Assembly (NCBI GenBank): GCA_036927565.1
Contig: JAYESD010000005.1
Coordinates: 16,088,565 to 16,152,564, forward strand
DNA from: Tuctoria greenei
Taxonomy: Eukaryota; Streptophyta; Magnoliopsida; Poales; Poaceae
Length of the DNA: 64,000 bases
Direction: 5' to 3'
A program made the position numbers and the translations under genes. Shown piece after piece: positions 23,695-36,246 of the stretch. How positions within the stretch are numbered: the first letter of the stretch is position 1; the number at the start of each line of letters is the position of its first letter. The notes under the pieces are model-generated. The model was not told the origin of the DNA, ran no database searches, and was given only the letters and a program-made list of their open reading frames with translations.

Positions 23695-26519
23695 TGTAAC
23701 ACCCTCATTTTCATGCACCATGCCCTGCATCCATCATTAAATATGTTTAACATTGAGCAACATAAAAAGGAATAAGTTTAAAATTAATTAGAAATAAAAC
23801 CACACTTAAGAATACTGGGAAGTGCGGACTAGTCCGATTTTGGTGTGGACTAGTCTGATTTCTCTCCGACTTCAAACGGACTTGTCCATTTTGCTGTGGA
23901 CTAGTCTGTTTTTCCTCTGGACCTTTTCGGACTTGTCCGACCCGTAGCGGACTACTCCGGTATTTTAAATTTCTTGAAATTTTGTTAAGTCCCTGAACTT
24001 GTCCGGACTAGTCCGGTATTCCAGTGGAGTTGTCCATTTTTCCTCCGACTAAAGTCGGACTTGTCCGATTTTTGGCCTGACTTGTCTGTTTTTCCGCTCT
24101 CCGATGTCTAGTCCGGACTTGTCCGATAGCTCTCTGTTTGACATCAGACTAGTCCGACCCTTTTTCGGACTTGTCCGATAAATCACGACCCCGAGTTGAT
24201 CTTTTGTTTCACGACTTGTTTCTTGCATTTTACGTTAAGTGGGCCTAGGGACGTCTTGCCTAACTCTTTTAGAGCCCATGTGGGACTCTAAACCGACCCC
24301 TACTCATCTCAAACTCGAAATTCATCTAACCCTAGCCTCAACCTCTATATAAACAACCCCACCCCTTGGCTTGATATCTATTTGCCACTTTTCCACCACA
24401 CCGAAACCCTAGCTCGTGAGTAGACGCCACCAAGGAGGGAGAAAGAGATCTAGAACAAGAAGAAGAAGAGGAGGAAACAAAAGAGGAACAAGATCTCCAT
24501 CGAGTTTCGTTCTACATCACCAATTCATCCCCAAGTTCTTCATCAACCCTAGATCGTCAAGATCCAAGTGTTGCCTCCAAGATCCTTGATTCATTGGAGT
24601 CCTAAACACCCGATATACCTTCTACTTCCTTTTCCTTACGTGAATTCAACTCCATTTCCCCAAATTCACATCGATCTGGAAAACCCTAGTTCGCCAGTTC
24701 CTACGCAGTGCAGACTTGTCCGATCCCTAGCGGACTAGTCCGATTTTCCTAGTTAAATTGTGTTGAATTAATTCTAAAATCATATCAAATCAACTCCAAA
24801 CCTGAGTAGACATGTTAATAACCATTGTAATGGATTAATAAACATTAAAAGTAACTCATTAACTAGTTTTACCTTGCAATTGCATTAATCATGCATCTCA
24901 TGTCATATTGAGTAATATTTGTGCACTCTTTGATTGTGTTTCTTGTCTTGTATGTTTATTGTGTGGATTAGACGGATTTGCGCTAGAGAGCATCGCGGAG
25001 GATCTCTAGCACCAAGAGTTTGAAGGCTTTGACCCGAACGAATCCCCAGAAGCAAGACAAGTGTCCTTGAAGCATATTGATCCTGTTTTAAAGTAAATGT
25101 TTTGTTTGCAAATTGCATGCTTGTGTCAATTTTGATGGGAAATCCTATGGTAGGAAGTGTACTCTAATTGTTTAACCACCCTTGTCACCTGGAATTCATG
25201 GTAGAGAGTCGGGATGGACTTTTTACCTTTTTGCTACACTTAATTAATTGGGATGAGAAAACAACTATAACATTAATTATACATTGATGAGATTATGGTT
25301 GATATGAACTGGTTAATATGATATGGTAATGGGTGATCTAAGTATTCCTGGTATGTGTATAGGTTGAATGTTATGGTGGTTTGCTTGCTTTAGATCTAAG
25401 CACCGGTTCATGCGAGAATAAGCCAGGACTACAGTGCCACCACGAGGCCAAGTATGGGTGCGGCGTAGCTAATTAATTACGGCTTTGCTAGTGCTATTTG
25501 GACCATTAAGAATGCTCGCGGAATGGTTAGTCAGATTAGGTTTGTTGATGATTGGTGGGACTACCCTGGGATCCGAATGGCTCAAGAGGAGGCCCTTGGT
25601 TGAAGATGTGCTCAGTTGGAGGCATCGCCACCGGTGAAACCTCAGTGGGGTCTAAATAGGCTGGCAATCCCTTTGTAAAGGCTATTTTGTGATCTCTTGG
25701 CCGTACACCAAAGGAATTGTAATTGGCATAAGGTAGGTTCTTCAGTTGTCGACGGGTGATGAAATCACAAACACGTGGATAAGGTGGTACAAACTATGCA
25801 GAGTCTAACAAAACTATCATGATAGCCGTGCTCCCGGTTATGAGCGCCTGGATGACCTACATGATTAGAGGGAACCTGGGATTGGGATGGTTTGGTAATG
25901 GTTATGGCTGGTTATGAATTAAATTCTGGTATTGGATATGATTAAGGGTAATGGTGAAATCTGGAATATGGATGATGGTAATGAATTATGGACTGATATT
26001 ATGATAACGACATGGGTTGTGATGGGTTTAATTCACATACATATAATATGTTGCTTTTCAAATGTTTTAATGTACTTTTCAGCACATAGCCTTTATTATA
26101 TTCGTCATTTGAATCAGCTACATGTCATACTTTCCACACTTGCTGAGTACGACATGTACTCACCCTTGCAATTCCCCCACCAATAGTTGCAAGTCAGAAT
26201 TGGGAGTATAACGATGATAATGCGAAGTTCTAGGTCGTGTCTACCGCCAGCTTTGCCTATGGAGTTTTGGAGCTGCGCTATCCCTTATGCTTAGTTGGCT
26301 TAATTAGTTTATTTCCGCTGCATTAGTTCAACTTGTCATTAATATTCATTTGAGCTTGTATTCGAGGATATTCTGAATTCCGTAATAAAAGTGCTTAATT
26401 AATCTTGTTCCGTGGTAATTTTCTGTATATCCTTTTGTGAATGCACTCGTGTATGTGTGTTGAACGTCCTGGGCACACATATGCGTTCACTTGGTTCATT
26501 TTTGGAACCAGGTGTCACA
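23695..26519 (+). repeat. 3' LTR of Gypsy E2 (full length)
   Basis: 2825 bp, TGTAACACCCTC...GGTGTCACA, after the polypurine tract TTTTAAGGGGGG. It has a motif array (23823-24181), an intact TATA box (CTATATAAAC at 24345-24354) and a transcribed leader (CGAAACCCTAGCTCG). A pair of motifs lies at 24713-24747. To its right the sequence is ORF3 of Copia G (CAAGGATGCC...). Confidence 0.92.
23823..24181 (+). promoter_or_regulatory. Palindromic motif array in the E2 LTR U3
   Basis: Copies include GCGGACTAGTCCG at 23823, TCCGGACTAGTCCGG at about 24002 and TCGGACTTGTCCGA at about 24055. T/A-centred and T/T-centred versions alternate. The TATA box lies about 165 bp downstream. Confidence 0.8.
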
Positions 26520-26638
26520 CAAGGATGCCGGAGCATCAGGCACGAGTTCTCAACAAAAAGTTCCAGCAAAGAAAGGTACTAAAAAGGCAAACAAGTGGTC
26601 ACTCACACATACAATGCCAGAAAGAGTAAGGACAAGGG
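26520..26638 (+). pseudogene. ORF3 fragment of Copia G between two insertions
   Basis: 119 bp of Lys-rich coding sequence (KKGTKKANKW and, after a frame change, ARKSKDKG). It is continuous with the ORF3 remainder at 59062 once Copia F and one copy of the AAGGG duplication are set aside. It corresponds to the basic N-terminal part of ORF3 in C (about 49440-49580). Confidence 0.8.
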
Positions 26639-28445
26639 TGTAGGATCGAAGAGCACGTGAAAAGCTACCATAGGGGTGGGGGTGAATGGTAGATTTAAAA
26701 ATCTTACACAGTGGAAACAATTAAATCCCAACCCCTTCGATAGAAAAATGATCTGTTAAATAAATCATGTGTGAGACTAATCTATACATGTTTCACCATG
26801 ACAAAAGTGATATATATCAGAGAGAATCAAGTCACGAAGAAAGCACAAAAAGAATCACTCAAATCCGTAGAGGAAAACTCAAGTTATAATCGAAAGATCG
26901 AACAAAGGTCAATCTGTCCTACCCGAGAAAAAACAGTTCTGGAACGCTGCAAAGAAACTCGTGTAGATGAGAAACCACAAATCCAATGTCCGTGAAATTT
27001 GGACAGATGATAGATAATCAAGTTGTGAATACAACCCAAAAAGAATCACGTCAATTGGATCTGTAAAACTCGAGTTATAATAAAACCACCTACGAAAGGT
27101 AGTGCTGTCTAGAAACTCGACGAGTAAAACTTGTCTGGAACAAGTCGGATGAACAAGGCACAAAAGTTCCTTCAAACTACGAATTTTATTCAATAGAGCA
27201 CAAGAGGAACAGCCACAAAGTCGTGCGCCACGAGCTTTGGCCTCCCTTGCTTATATAACCAGCCCTTAGGCCAACCCAATCTCAACTAGGACTCCTAATC
27301 CTACTCCGTTCACGAATCGAAACTTTCTATAACTACTTAGGACTCTTCTATACGCAGATAGAAGCAATCTTAAGACTTCCAAACACCTTATAAACGTATT
27401 CCACATTCCTAAAACAACTCAAATTTGTGACCCACATGAAAACCTATCATAACCAACTCGATACTTTCCATACCGAGCCATAACCGACTCCGCCGCAGCC
27501 AAAGTCATCAACCGATACGATCCGATCCTTCCAACCAGATCTTCACATCCATAAACCATCTTCGGAACCATGTTGCCACGTCATGCACCGCATGCATACG
27601 TGCAAACACCTTCCTTCGACGTCCAGTAACCTTCATATGCACTGCCCTTGATTCAATCATCCTGCACGACCTCTTGACCCGCTAAACCACAATTCCTCCT
27701 GAATTTGGTTGTTGGAACCTCATCTCCTCCCTGAGACTAGTTCAAAGGATCCTGTCACCAGCCATGACTTGAACTCAAGCAACACCTGCACATGAACAAA
27801 CAACCAATCCGTACGAGTCCAAGTCCTCGACTTGACTCAAGTCAGTTCCGAACACAACACCTTACGTGAGCACCTCACATAAGCATGTTGCAAAGCATAT
27901 CAAAACGATACTAGACATATCAACCAAAACGCACCAAAAACTTAGCAATTGAATACTAAACAATCTTTCCAACAATGTAAAACAAGTTCGAAACATTTCA
28001 CAGTAAAAGCAGGAACATTGCGATCAAGCTCCAAACCTTGCCAAAGCTAACCGGAGCTTGAGCTGGAGCTTACCAAAGCTAGTACAACCTAGCGCCGGAT
28101 CTTATCAAAACTAGCAGGACCTAGCACCGGAGCTAACCAAAGCTAGTCAGACCTAGCACTGGAGCTGACCAAAACTAGTCGAAACTAGTTAACCCAAAAG
28201 TCAGAGCTAGAGAAACATGTCAGATCTTAACAAAGACATGCCAGAGCTATGAAAGACATGCCGGAGCTAACCAACATAAGTCAGACCTAGCAAAACATAT
28301 CAGAACTTACATCGGACCTTGCAAAAGCTCGGAGCTAGAGTCGGACCTTGCTAAAAAAGATGTTTTAGAAGAATTTCAGAACTTTTATCATCAAAGCCAA
28401 TGTATCCAGTACAAGCCAATGTATTCAACACACATAGGTCTCACA
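26639..28445 (-). repeat. 3' LTR of Copia F
   Basis: On the minus strand it reads TGTGAGACCTATGTGTG ... CGATCCTACA. It contains a degenerate repeat array (about 28030-28345) and a probable TATA box (rc of GCTTATATAACC near 27248). It is about as long as its partner at 57262, with scattered differences. No gene. Confidence 0.92.
28030..28345 (-). repeat. Degenerate short repeats in the Copia F LTR
   Basis: A roughly 30-bp unit recurs with the pattern ACCTAGC-CCGGAGCT-ACCAAA-CTAGT, with units that drift into shorter AACATGTCGGAGCT types. The same array is in the other LTR (about 58640-58965). It sits in the U3 part, near the LTR start, a position comparable to the palindrome arrays of the other elements, but the sequence differs. 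Confidence 0.75.
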
Positions 28446-29465
28446 ATCTCCCCCTTGATGAATGCATCGGAAACACCACTTAAAATCCGAACATTGGCTT
28501 ATTCATATTAAAAGTTTTGAAAACAATTTCTCCCCCTTTGTAAAATAGAAATAAAATGAGAAGAAAAACAAATTCTCCCCCCGAGAAGAATCGTGCCAAA
28601 ACAATTGTGAATATGTGCAATGTGTAATCAATTTCTCCCCCTTGCATACTTATCATTAAAAATTCACATATTATCTCTCCCCCTTTGACAATGTATTCAG
28701 CAAGGTTCAAAAGAGAAATTTTAATTATTATGAGCATATTAAAACATATACATATAAAACAAAGCTCATCCAAGTCATACTATCAAGTAACTTACACTAT
28801 CACATCAATGAGATACATAAAGTAGTGTAAGCCATGCTAGAGATCAAATGTAATTTTCAATTTAAACAAGTCATGATCTCACAAACTTAACTATTTCAAT
28901 ACCTGAAAGCATGACACTTGTTGCTGCATTTTATTATTTTTCAAATCACAAATTTAGATCATATCATATTTGCAAGAGATTATATGCGCATCTGCCTTAT
29001 TCTAACCAACCAAGCCAAGCCTATGTCATTTGAAAATCAGAAGCTTAAGAACATGGTTTTAGTCATACACAACTTCTTCCAAGTTCATATCTAAGTTCAA
29101 TGATAAGCCATCTCAAAAGAAGAAGTACGATGCATGCATATTCTCTTGATCTTTTCTCAATTTATATTTGTTCATAAAAACTCAACATGTGAGTTGATTA
29201 CTTGATCAATTCTTTATGATTAAAAGCACTTGTGAACATGCAACAAGATCAAAACAGCAAGAAAGTTCGATCATGATCCGATTTAGTGTAAAGTAACTAT
29301 TCCAGTTACTAGACATGGCAAAAACTACAAAATGTATAACACGAGTAATGTAAAAACTTTTAGCATGTAAAAGGAATCACAAAGTCATATATGTATGAAA
29401 TACTATGCTCATATTATTTTAGTTTCAGATTCACACATAGACTTCTCAAGTTTGAAAACTCCCCC
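28446..29465 (-). other. 3' noncoding region of Copia F with repeated polypurine tracts
   Basis: No gene. On the plus strand CTCCCCC occurs at about 28448, 28529, 28575, 28634, 28676 and 29460. Each is a GGGGGAG purine tract on the element strand. The one at 28446 abuts the LTR and is the likely plus-strand primer. The rest of the kilobase is A/T-rich without recognisable features. Confidence 0.8.
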
Positions 29466-31304
29466 TCAATGTAAGCCATGAGGATGCATAACCCCTATTT
29501 CACTACGAATGAAACAAAAACGAGTGAAATCCAAAGGTTTTGTAAAAATGTCAGCCAATTGTTGTTCGATATCTACATGGTAAAGCACAATGTTTCCTTT
29601 TTCAACATTATCACGGAGAAAGTGACACCTAATATCAATGTGCTTAGTTCTTGAATGTTGCACAGGGTTTTTAGCAATGCAAATGGCACTAGTGTTATCA
29701 CAAAACAGTGGAACACTATCTAGATCAACCCCATAGTCCTTAAGTGTTTGAACAATCCAAAGAATTTGTGAGCAAGAACTAGCAGTAGCTACATATTCAG
29801 ATTCGGTTGTGGATTGTGCAACTGAATTTTGTTTTCTAGAGGACCAAGCAACAATTGAATTACCAAGAAAATGACAAGCACCGGAAGTACTTTTCCTATC
29901 AATCCTACAACCTCCAAAATCAGCATCGGAAAAAGCTTTCAAAGTAGCGGTTGAGGAAGAAGGAAGAGAAATGCCAAATTCTTGAGTTCCATGTAAGTAC
30001 CTGAGAATCCTTTTGACGGCTTCACGATGTGAAGCACGTGGGGAGGCTTGAAACCGTGCACAAAGACATACGCTGAATAGTATGTCTGGTCTTGATGCCG
30101 TGAGGTACAAAAGTGATCCGATCATGCTTCTATATTCTTTTTGATCCACGGGTTCACCATCTTCATCAAGTTCAAGTGTTGTTGCTGTTCCCATTGGTGT
30201 TTGAAGAGGCTTGCTTTTGTCCATGTTGAAGCGCCTTGGAGGTCTTTTGTATACTTCATTTGATGCACAAAGGTACCCTCCTTGGTTTGATTGATTTGCA
30301 GCCCCAAAAAGTACGTGAGTTCTCCCATCATACTCATCTCAAATTCTGAACTCATCATAGCTGAGAACTTGGACACAAGATCATGAGAAGCACAACCAAA
30401 GATAATATCATCCACATACACTTGAACGAATAATGAGTCATTGCGATGCTTAAGCACAAAAAGAGTTTTATCAACCTTGCCCATGGTAAACCCCTTTTCA
30501 AGTAAGAATGTTTTTAACATATCACACCATGCTCTAGGGGCTTATTTGATATCGTACAAGGCTTTGGACAGTTTGTAAACATGATTAGGAAAATCTGAAT
30601 TTTCAAAACTCGGTGGTTGTTTGACATAAACCTCCTCATCTATGTAGCCATTTATAAAAGCACTTCTAACATCCATTTGATATAGCTTAAAACCTTTAGA
30701 TGCAGCAAAAGCTAACAAAATTCTTATGGCTTCTAATCTAGCAACAGGAGAAAAAGTTTCATCAAAATCTAAACCTTCAACTTGAGTGAAACCTTGAGCA
30801 ACCAACCTAGCCTTATTCCTAACCACAACCCCATCCTCACTTTGTTTATTTTTAAACACCCATTTAGTTCCAATTAAAGTGTGACATTGAGGAGGAGGTA
30901 CAAGTTTCCAGACATTATTTCTTTCAAAATTTTCTAACTCTTCTTGAATGGCAATAATCCAAGATTCATTAGTGAGTGCGTGTGATATATCTTCAGGTTC
31001 AAAAGAAGCAACAAAAGCAGAATGAGCATGAGAGTTTGGATTGCAAAACCTGAACTGTGTGACTCGTTCATGCAAGCTTCCAATAATCTATTGTGGGGGA
31101 TGATCTTTGTAAATCCATGGGGGGACAGATGTATCACAAGCTTCTTCTTCATTAGGTTCATCGCAGATTGATGAGCTTGTGACTTGTGGATGATCAGGAC
31201 CAACATAGGTGATAGTCGGAGCTTGTTCAATGTTCGGAGCTGGACACGTGTCAGCTTCGGAACTATCAGACAGTATTACCAGCTCTTCTTCTTCTTCGAA
31301 AATA
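29466..31304 (-). pseudogene. Copia RT and RNase H (element F)
   Basis: Frames at 31075-30542, 30520-30122 and 30224-29466 together cover RT and RNase H. RT features: WIIAIQEELENFERNNVW, GTKWVFKNKQSEDG, ARLVAQGFTQVEGLDFDETF, YQMDVRSAFING and the catalytic motif VQVYVDDIIFG (about 30425). RNase H: FSDADFGGCRIDRKST, ESEYVA, KHIDIRCHFLRDN and DIFTKPLDF. Breaks are a TAA near 31088, a stop at 30542 and a frameshift near 30200. RT makes the element cDNA. Non-functional as read. Confidence 0.9.
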
Positions 31305-32110
31305 CCCTACCCCTGAGGATATGAATCTGGTCCTGCAATACCGGAGCTAGTACCTAGGCTAGCTTCATCAAAAGAAACTTCACAAGTCTCCACAATTTTG
31401 TTAGTTTCAAGTAAAAGCACACGGTAGCCTCTAGTATGAGATGGATAACCAAGAAACATGCCATCAATGGATCGAAGTTCAAATTTATCAAGATTACCAT
31501 GTTTCTTAACAAAGCATTTGCAACCGAAGACCCGAAAGTGTGTAACACTAGGCCTATGTCCAAACCGGAGCTCATATGGTGTTCTACCTAGCTTAGTGCG
31601 CAAGAAAACACGATTAGAGACATAACAAGCGGTTGCAATTGCATCAGCCCAAAATTTCCTAGGAGTCTGATATTCATCAAGCATAGTCCTAGCCATCTCA
31701 ACTAAGGTTATGTTCTTTCTTTCTACAACACCATTTTGTTGAGGTACATATGGTGAAGAAAATTGATGATCTATTCCATTTTCAGCACAAAAGTGATCAA
31801 AAGATTGATTTTTAAATTCAGTTCCATTATCACTTCTAATTGCTTTTAAAGATCCTGGGTGATCAATTGATAATCTAAGAAATAAAGTTCTAAAGTGACC
31901 AAAAGATTCATTCTTAGACACCATAAAGTAAACCCAAGAGTATCTAGAATAATCATCAACAATAACAAGAACATACAATTTACCTCCGAAGGATTGAACA
32001 CGTGAAGGTCCTACGGTGTCAAAGTGCAAAAGTTGACCCGGTTCAGTTGTCATGATCATTGTGAGAGGAGTATGTGAACCTGCAACCATCTTAGCATGTC
32101 TACAAGAAGA
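31305..32110 (-). pseudogene. Copia integrase (element F)
   Basis: A 260-codon frame (32089-31307) carries the DDE integrase core: LHFDTVGPSRVQSFGGKLY, IVDDYSRYSWVYFM, IRSDNGTEFKNQSF and YVPQQNGVVERKN, then the C-terminal region RVFGCKCFVKKHG. The frame upstream (32629-32111) holds the zinc-binding start WHRRLGHVGFDHLTR, and a TGA at 32108-32110 splits the two, probably from a Cys codon. Integrase inserts cDNA into the genome with a 5-bp duplication. Confidence 0.9.
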
Positions 32111-32989
32111 TCACACTATTTCTTTGTCCCCTTTAAGCTTAGGCAGCCCACGTATGAGATCAAGAGCACTAACACGCGTTAGGTGATCAAAGCCTACGTG
32201 ACCAAGTCTACGATGCCAAAAATATAAGTCCTTTGAATCATTAGCAACTAGACACCTATGCTTAGAGGAAGACATATCAAAATTAGCTTTAAAAACTCTT
32301 CCAATTTGAGACATGTTAAAAATAAGCTCACTATTTGAACCTACAACTTTGCAGCAGTTTTTATTGAAAATAATTTCCAGATTTTTATCTAGCAATTGTG
32401 AAACAGAAAGCAAGTTGTATTTAAAAATTTTGAGAAGTGCCATGTCCTTCAAAGTGTAGTAATCATTTACTCTAACCGAACCCTTAGCAATTATAGGAGT
32501 TGAAGAATTATCGGCAAAAGTAACATTCTCTACACGTGACACAAAAGAGAGGGAGGAGAACAAATCTTTGTTACCGGTCATGTGGCATGAGCAACCTGAA
32601 TCCACAATCCAAATGTTCTCCTTCCTCAAGCGTGTAACCTACATAGAAGAAAAATATGTCGATGAATCGACACTGGTAGTCAAAAGGCATTTAGGTATCC
32701 AGTACTGAGTCACACGATGTGCAACAGGAAAAACACGCGAAAGCTGAGTTAAAACAGCAGGTTTACGAGTCAAAGTTTGGGGTTTTTTACTCTTAACTAC
32801 TGACCTATAAGATATTACTTGAGTAGCACAAAAATCAGTAGCTCCGGAGGCAAAAATAGAAGGTCCGGAGGTAAAATTTGAATTTTTTTGACTCATAACA
32901 ACAGGTTGCATGTTCCTGGCATTCGGTTTAATATGTGCAGCAAATTTTGCATGAAAGTTATGAGATCTAGTAATCATTCTTTCCCTTTT
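32111..32989 (-). pseudogene. Copia protease region and integrase zinc domain (element F)
   Basis: 32629-32111 contains the Copia protease motif WIVDSGCSCHMTG with the catalytic DSG, followed by LLSVSQLLDKNLEIIF and WHRRLGHVGFDHL. 32977-32639 is the linker from gag. Stops at 32639 and about 32990 divide the polyprotein. Protease matures gag and pol. Confidence 0.88.
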
Positions 32990-33431
32990 CTATTGTTTAG
33001 CTAGTCTATAACAAAAATCTATGACATGACCATCTCTACCACAGTAGGTACAATGAAATTTAACTTTGTGTTCATGTCTAGATGAGCAAACTACATTTTT
33101 ATTTGAAACAGAATGAGACAACACCCCTGCAGATTTGAAAACCACTTCTTTTTGTTTAGGAACTGATTGAATCAAACCACTTCCTAATGACTTTACAATT
33201 TTAGGTGGATGTGCCTTAGCATGAGCATGAGAATCAAAACCTAAACCAGTTTTATCTTTGCAAGACTTGGAAGAATTCAACAGCAAGTTTAGGTTCTTAT
33301 TTCCATTACAAAACCGATCTAAAGTCCTATGCATGTTATCAAGTTTATTGGACAAACCAAGGCAATTTTCACATGAAGTTTTTCTTTTTAATTTGCAATT
33401 GGAACAATATTTAACTTCATAAGAACATAAA
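32990..33431 (-). pseudogene. Copia gag-pol linker (element F), left of the Gypsy D insertion
   Basis: Frame SYEVKYCSNCKLKRKTSCENC, with later HCTYCGRDGHVIDFCY, a second CCHC knuckle (about 33000-33045). It is continuous with the gag part at 55683 when Gypsy D and one copy of its target site are set aside. Confidence 0.85.
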
Positions 33432-36246
33432 TGTGACGCCCGATTCCGGAAAAGAACCAAGCTAACACATATGTGTGCCCAGGATGTTCAACACACATAC
33501 ACGAGTGCATCACAAAAGAGTATACAGAAAATTACCACAAAACAAAATTAATTAACCAAATTTTATTAAACAAACCATATTATCCTCGAATACAAGCTCT
33601 AATGAATATTAATGACAAGTTCAACTAATGCAGCGGAAATACTCTAATTAAGCAAACTAAACAGCTAGGCAGCATAAGCAATAGGGTATAGCGCAGCTCC
33701 AATCAACACCACAGGAAAAACTTACGGTAGACACGGCCTAGAACTCCGCATTATCGCCATTAAACTCCCAATCCTGACCTGCAACTGTTGGGGGGATTGC
33801 AAGAGTGAGTACATGTCGTACTCAGCAAGTGTGGAAAGTATGACATGTGGCTGATTCAAATGATGATAATAATAATGGTTAAGTGCTGAAAAGTACATTA
33901 AAACATTTGAAAAGCAATATATTACATGTATGTGAAATAAACCCATCATAATCATAAGTAATATCATAACACCAGTCTGAATTCACTACCATCATCAATA
34001 GTTCCAGATTTCACCATTGCCAATAATCATATTCAATACCAGAAATTAATCCATAACCAACTATAACCATTACCAAACCATAACCATTACCAAAACATAA
34101 CCATTCCAATACCGAGTTCCCTCTAATCATGGAAGTTGTCCAGGTGCTCATAACCGGGAGCACGTCTATCATGATAGTTTTAATACTCTGCAGAGTTTCT
34201 ACCACTTTACCCACGTGTTTGTGATTTCATCACCTTTCGATGACTAGAACCTCTATTATACTGTCTCACACTTCCGTTGGTGTGTGACCAAGAGATCACA
34301 AAATAGCCTTTACAAAGGGATTACTAGCCTATTTAGACCCCACTGAGGTTTCACCGGTGGCGATGTCTCCCACACAGCACATCTTTGACCAAGGGACCCC
34401 TCTTGAGCCATTCGGATCCCAGGGTAGTCCCACCAATCATCAACAAACCCAATCCGACTACCCCTTCCCCGGGCATCCCTAATGGTCCAAATAGCACTGG
34501 CAAAGCCCTAATTAATCAGCTACGCCGCACCCATACTTGGCCTCATGGTGGCACTGTAATCCTGGCTTATTCTCGCATGAACTGGTCCTTAGATCTAAAG
34601 CAAGCAAACCACCATACGTCCAACCCATCCACATACCAGGCTTGCTTAGATCACCCATCATTTTAACCAGTTCATGTTAACTATAGTATCATTGATGCAT
34701 AATTAAATGTGTAGTGTTATTTTCCCATCCCAATTAATTAAGCGATGCAAAAGGTAAAAAGCCCTTCCCGACTATCTACCATAAATTCCAGGTGACAAGG
34801 GTGGTTTAACAAATCTAGTAAACTTCCTACCATAGGATTCCCATCAAATTGACAAAAGCATGCAATTTGCAAACAAAACATTTATTTTAAAACAGGATCA
34901 ATATGCTTCAAGGACACTTGCCTTGCTCTTGCTGTTGATTAGGGTCAAAGCCTTCAACTCTTGGTGCTGGAGATCCTCCGTGGCACTCTCTAGCGCAAAT
35001 CCGTCTAATCCACACAATAAACATAAAATACAAGAAACACAATCAAAGAGTGCACAAATATTACTCAATATGACATGACATGCATGATTAATGCAAATGC
35101 AAGGTATAACTTGTTAATAAATCGCTTTTAATGATCACTAACTAGTTCTAATAGATTTTAACAAGTTTATACAGGTTTGGAGTTGATTAGATCAAATTTT
35201 AGAATCAATTCAACACAATTTAACCAGGAAGATCGGACTAGTCCACTAGGGACCGGACAAGTCCGCACTCTACAAGATCAGCAGATTAGGGTTTTCTAGA
35301 TCGACGTGAATTTGGAGATTAGGGGTTGAGTTCACGTAGGGAAAAGAGAATAGAAGGTATACCAGGTGTTTAAGACTCCAATGGATCAAGAAACTTGGAG
35401 GTAACACTTGGATCTTGGTGATCTAGGGTTGGTGATGAACTTGGAGATAAATTGGTGATGAAGAACGAAAGCTTGGTGGAGATCTTGATCCTCCTTTGTT
35501 TCCTCCTCTTCTTCTTCTTGCTTGGGATCTTCTCTTCCCTCCTTGATGGTGGCTCTCCACGAACTAGGGTTTGGGTGGGGTGGAAAAGTGGCAAATAGAT
35601 GTCAAACCAAGGGGTGGGGTTGTTTATATAGAGGTGGAGGCTAGGGTTAGATGGATTTCGAGTTTGAGAGGAGTAGGGGCCGGTTTAGAGTCCCACATGG
35701 GCTCTAAAAGAGTTAGGCACGACGCCCGTAGGCTCACTTAACGTGAAACCAAGAAACAAGTCATAAAATAAAAGATTAACTCGGAGTCACGAAATATCGG
35801 ACAAGTTCGGAAAGGACCGGACTAGTCCGAAATTGTCCAGAGAGAAAATCGGACAAGTCTGGCCTAAAATCGGACAAGTTCGACTTTAGTCAGAGAGGAA
35901 AACGGACAAGTTCGCTGGAACACCGGACAAGTCCGGAAAAGTCCAAGGACTTAGCAATTTTTCTAGGATTCTTGGAATATCGGACTAGTCCGCACAAAAT
36001 CGGACAAGTTTGAAAGTTTCCAGAGGCAAAATCGGACTAGTCCGCAGCAAAAACGGACAAGTCCATTTTTAGTCAGAGAGAAATCGGACTAGTCCTCAGT
36101 AAAATCGGACTATTCCGCACTTTCCTGCATTTTAAGAGCGGTTTTGTTCCAAATCAATTTTAAACTAGTTCCTCTTTATGTGGATTAATGTTAAACATGT
36201 ATATGAGTCTACGTAGGGCATGATGCATGAAAATGAGAGTGTTACA
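33432..36246 (-). repeat. 3' LTR of Gypsy D
   Basis: On the minus strand TGTAACACTCTC...GGGCGTCACA, with motif array 35797-36122, TATA box (rc of TTTATATAGAGG at about 35623) and a pair of motifs at 35232-35264. It has the same architecture as the E1 and E2 LTRs. The short frame at 35370-35594 is leader sequence, not a gene. Confidence 0.92.
35797..36122 (-). promoter_or_regulatory. Palindromic motif array in the D 3' LTR
   Basis: Copies such as CCGGACTAGTCCGA at about 35817, ATCGGACAAGT repeats and CGGACTAGTCCGC at about 35980 and 36034. The TATA box is about 165 bp downstream on the element strand. Confidence 0.78.

Noticed and set aside
27000..28345. Possible host gene upstream region with several short frames (26771, 26909, 28480)
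   Set aside because: They lie inside the Copia F LTR or its 3' noncoding region, and the LTR ones recur in the other LTR (57560-57811); no domain or codon pattern.
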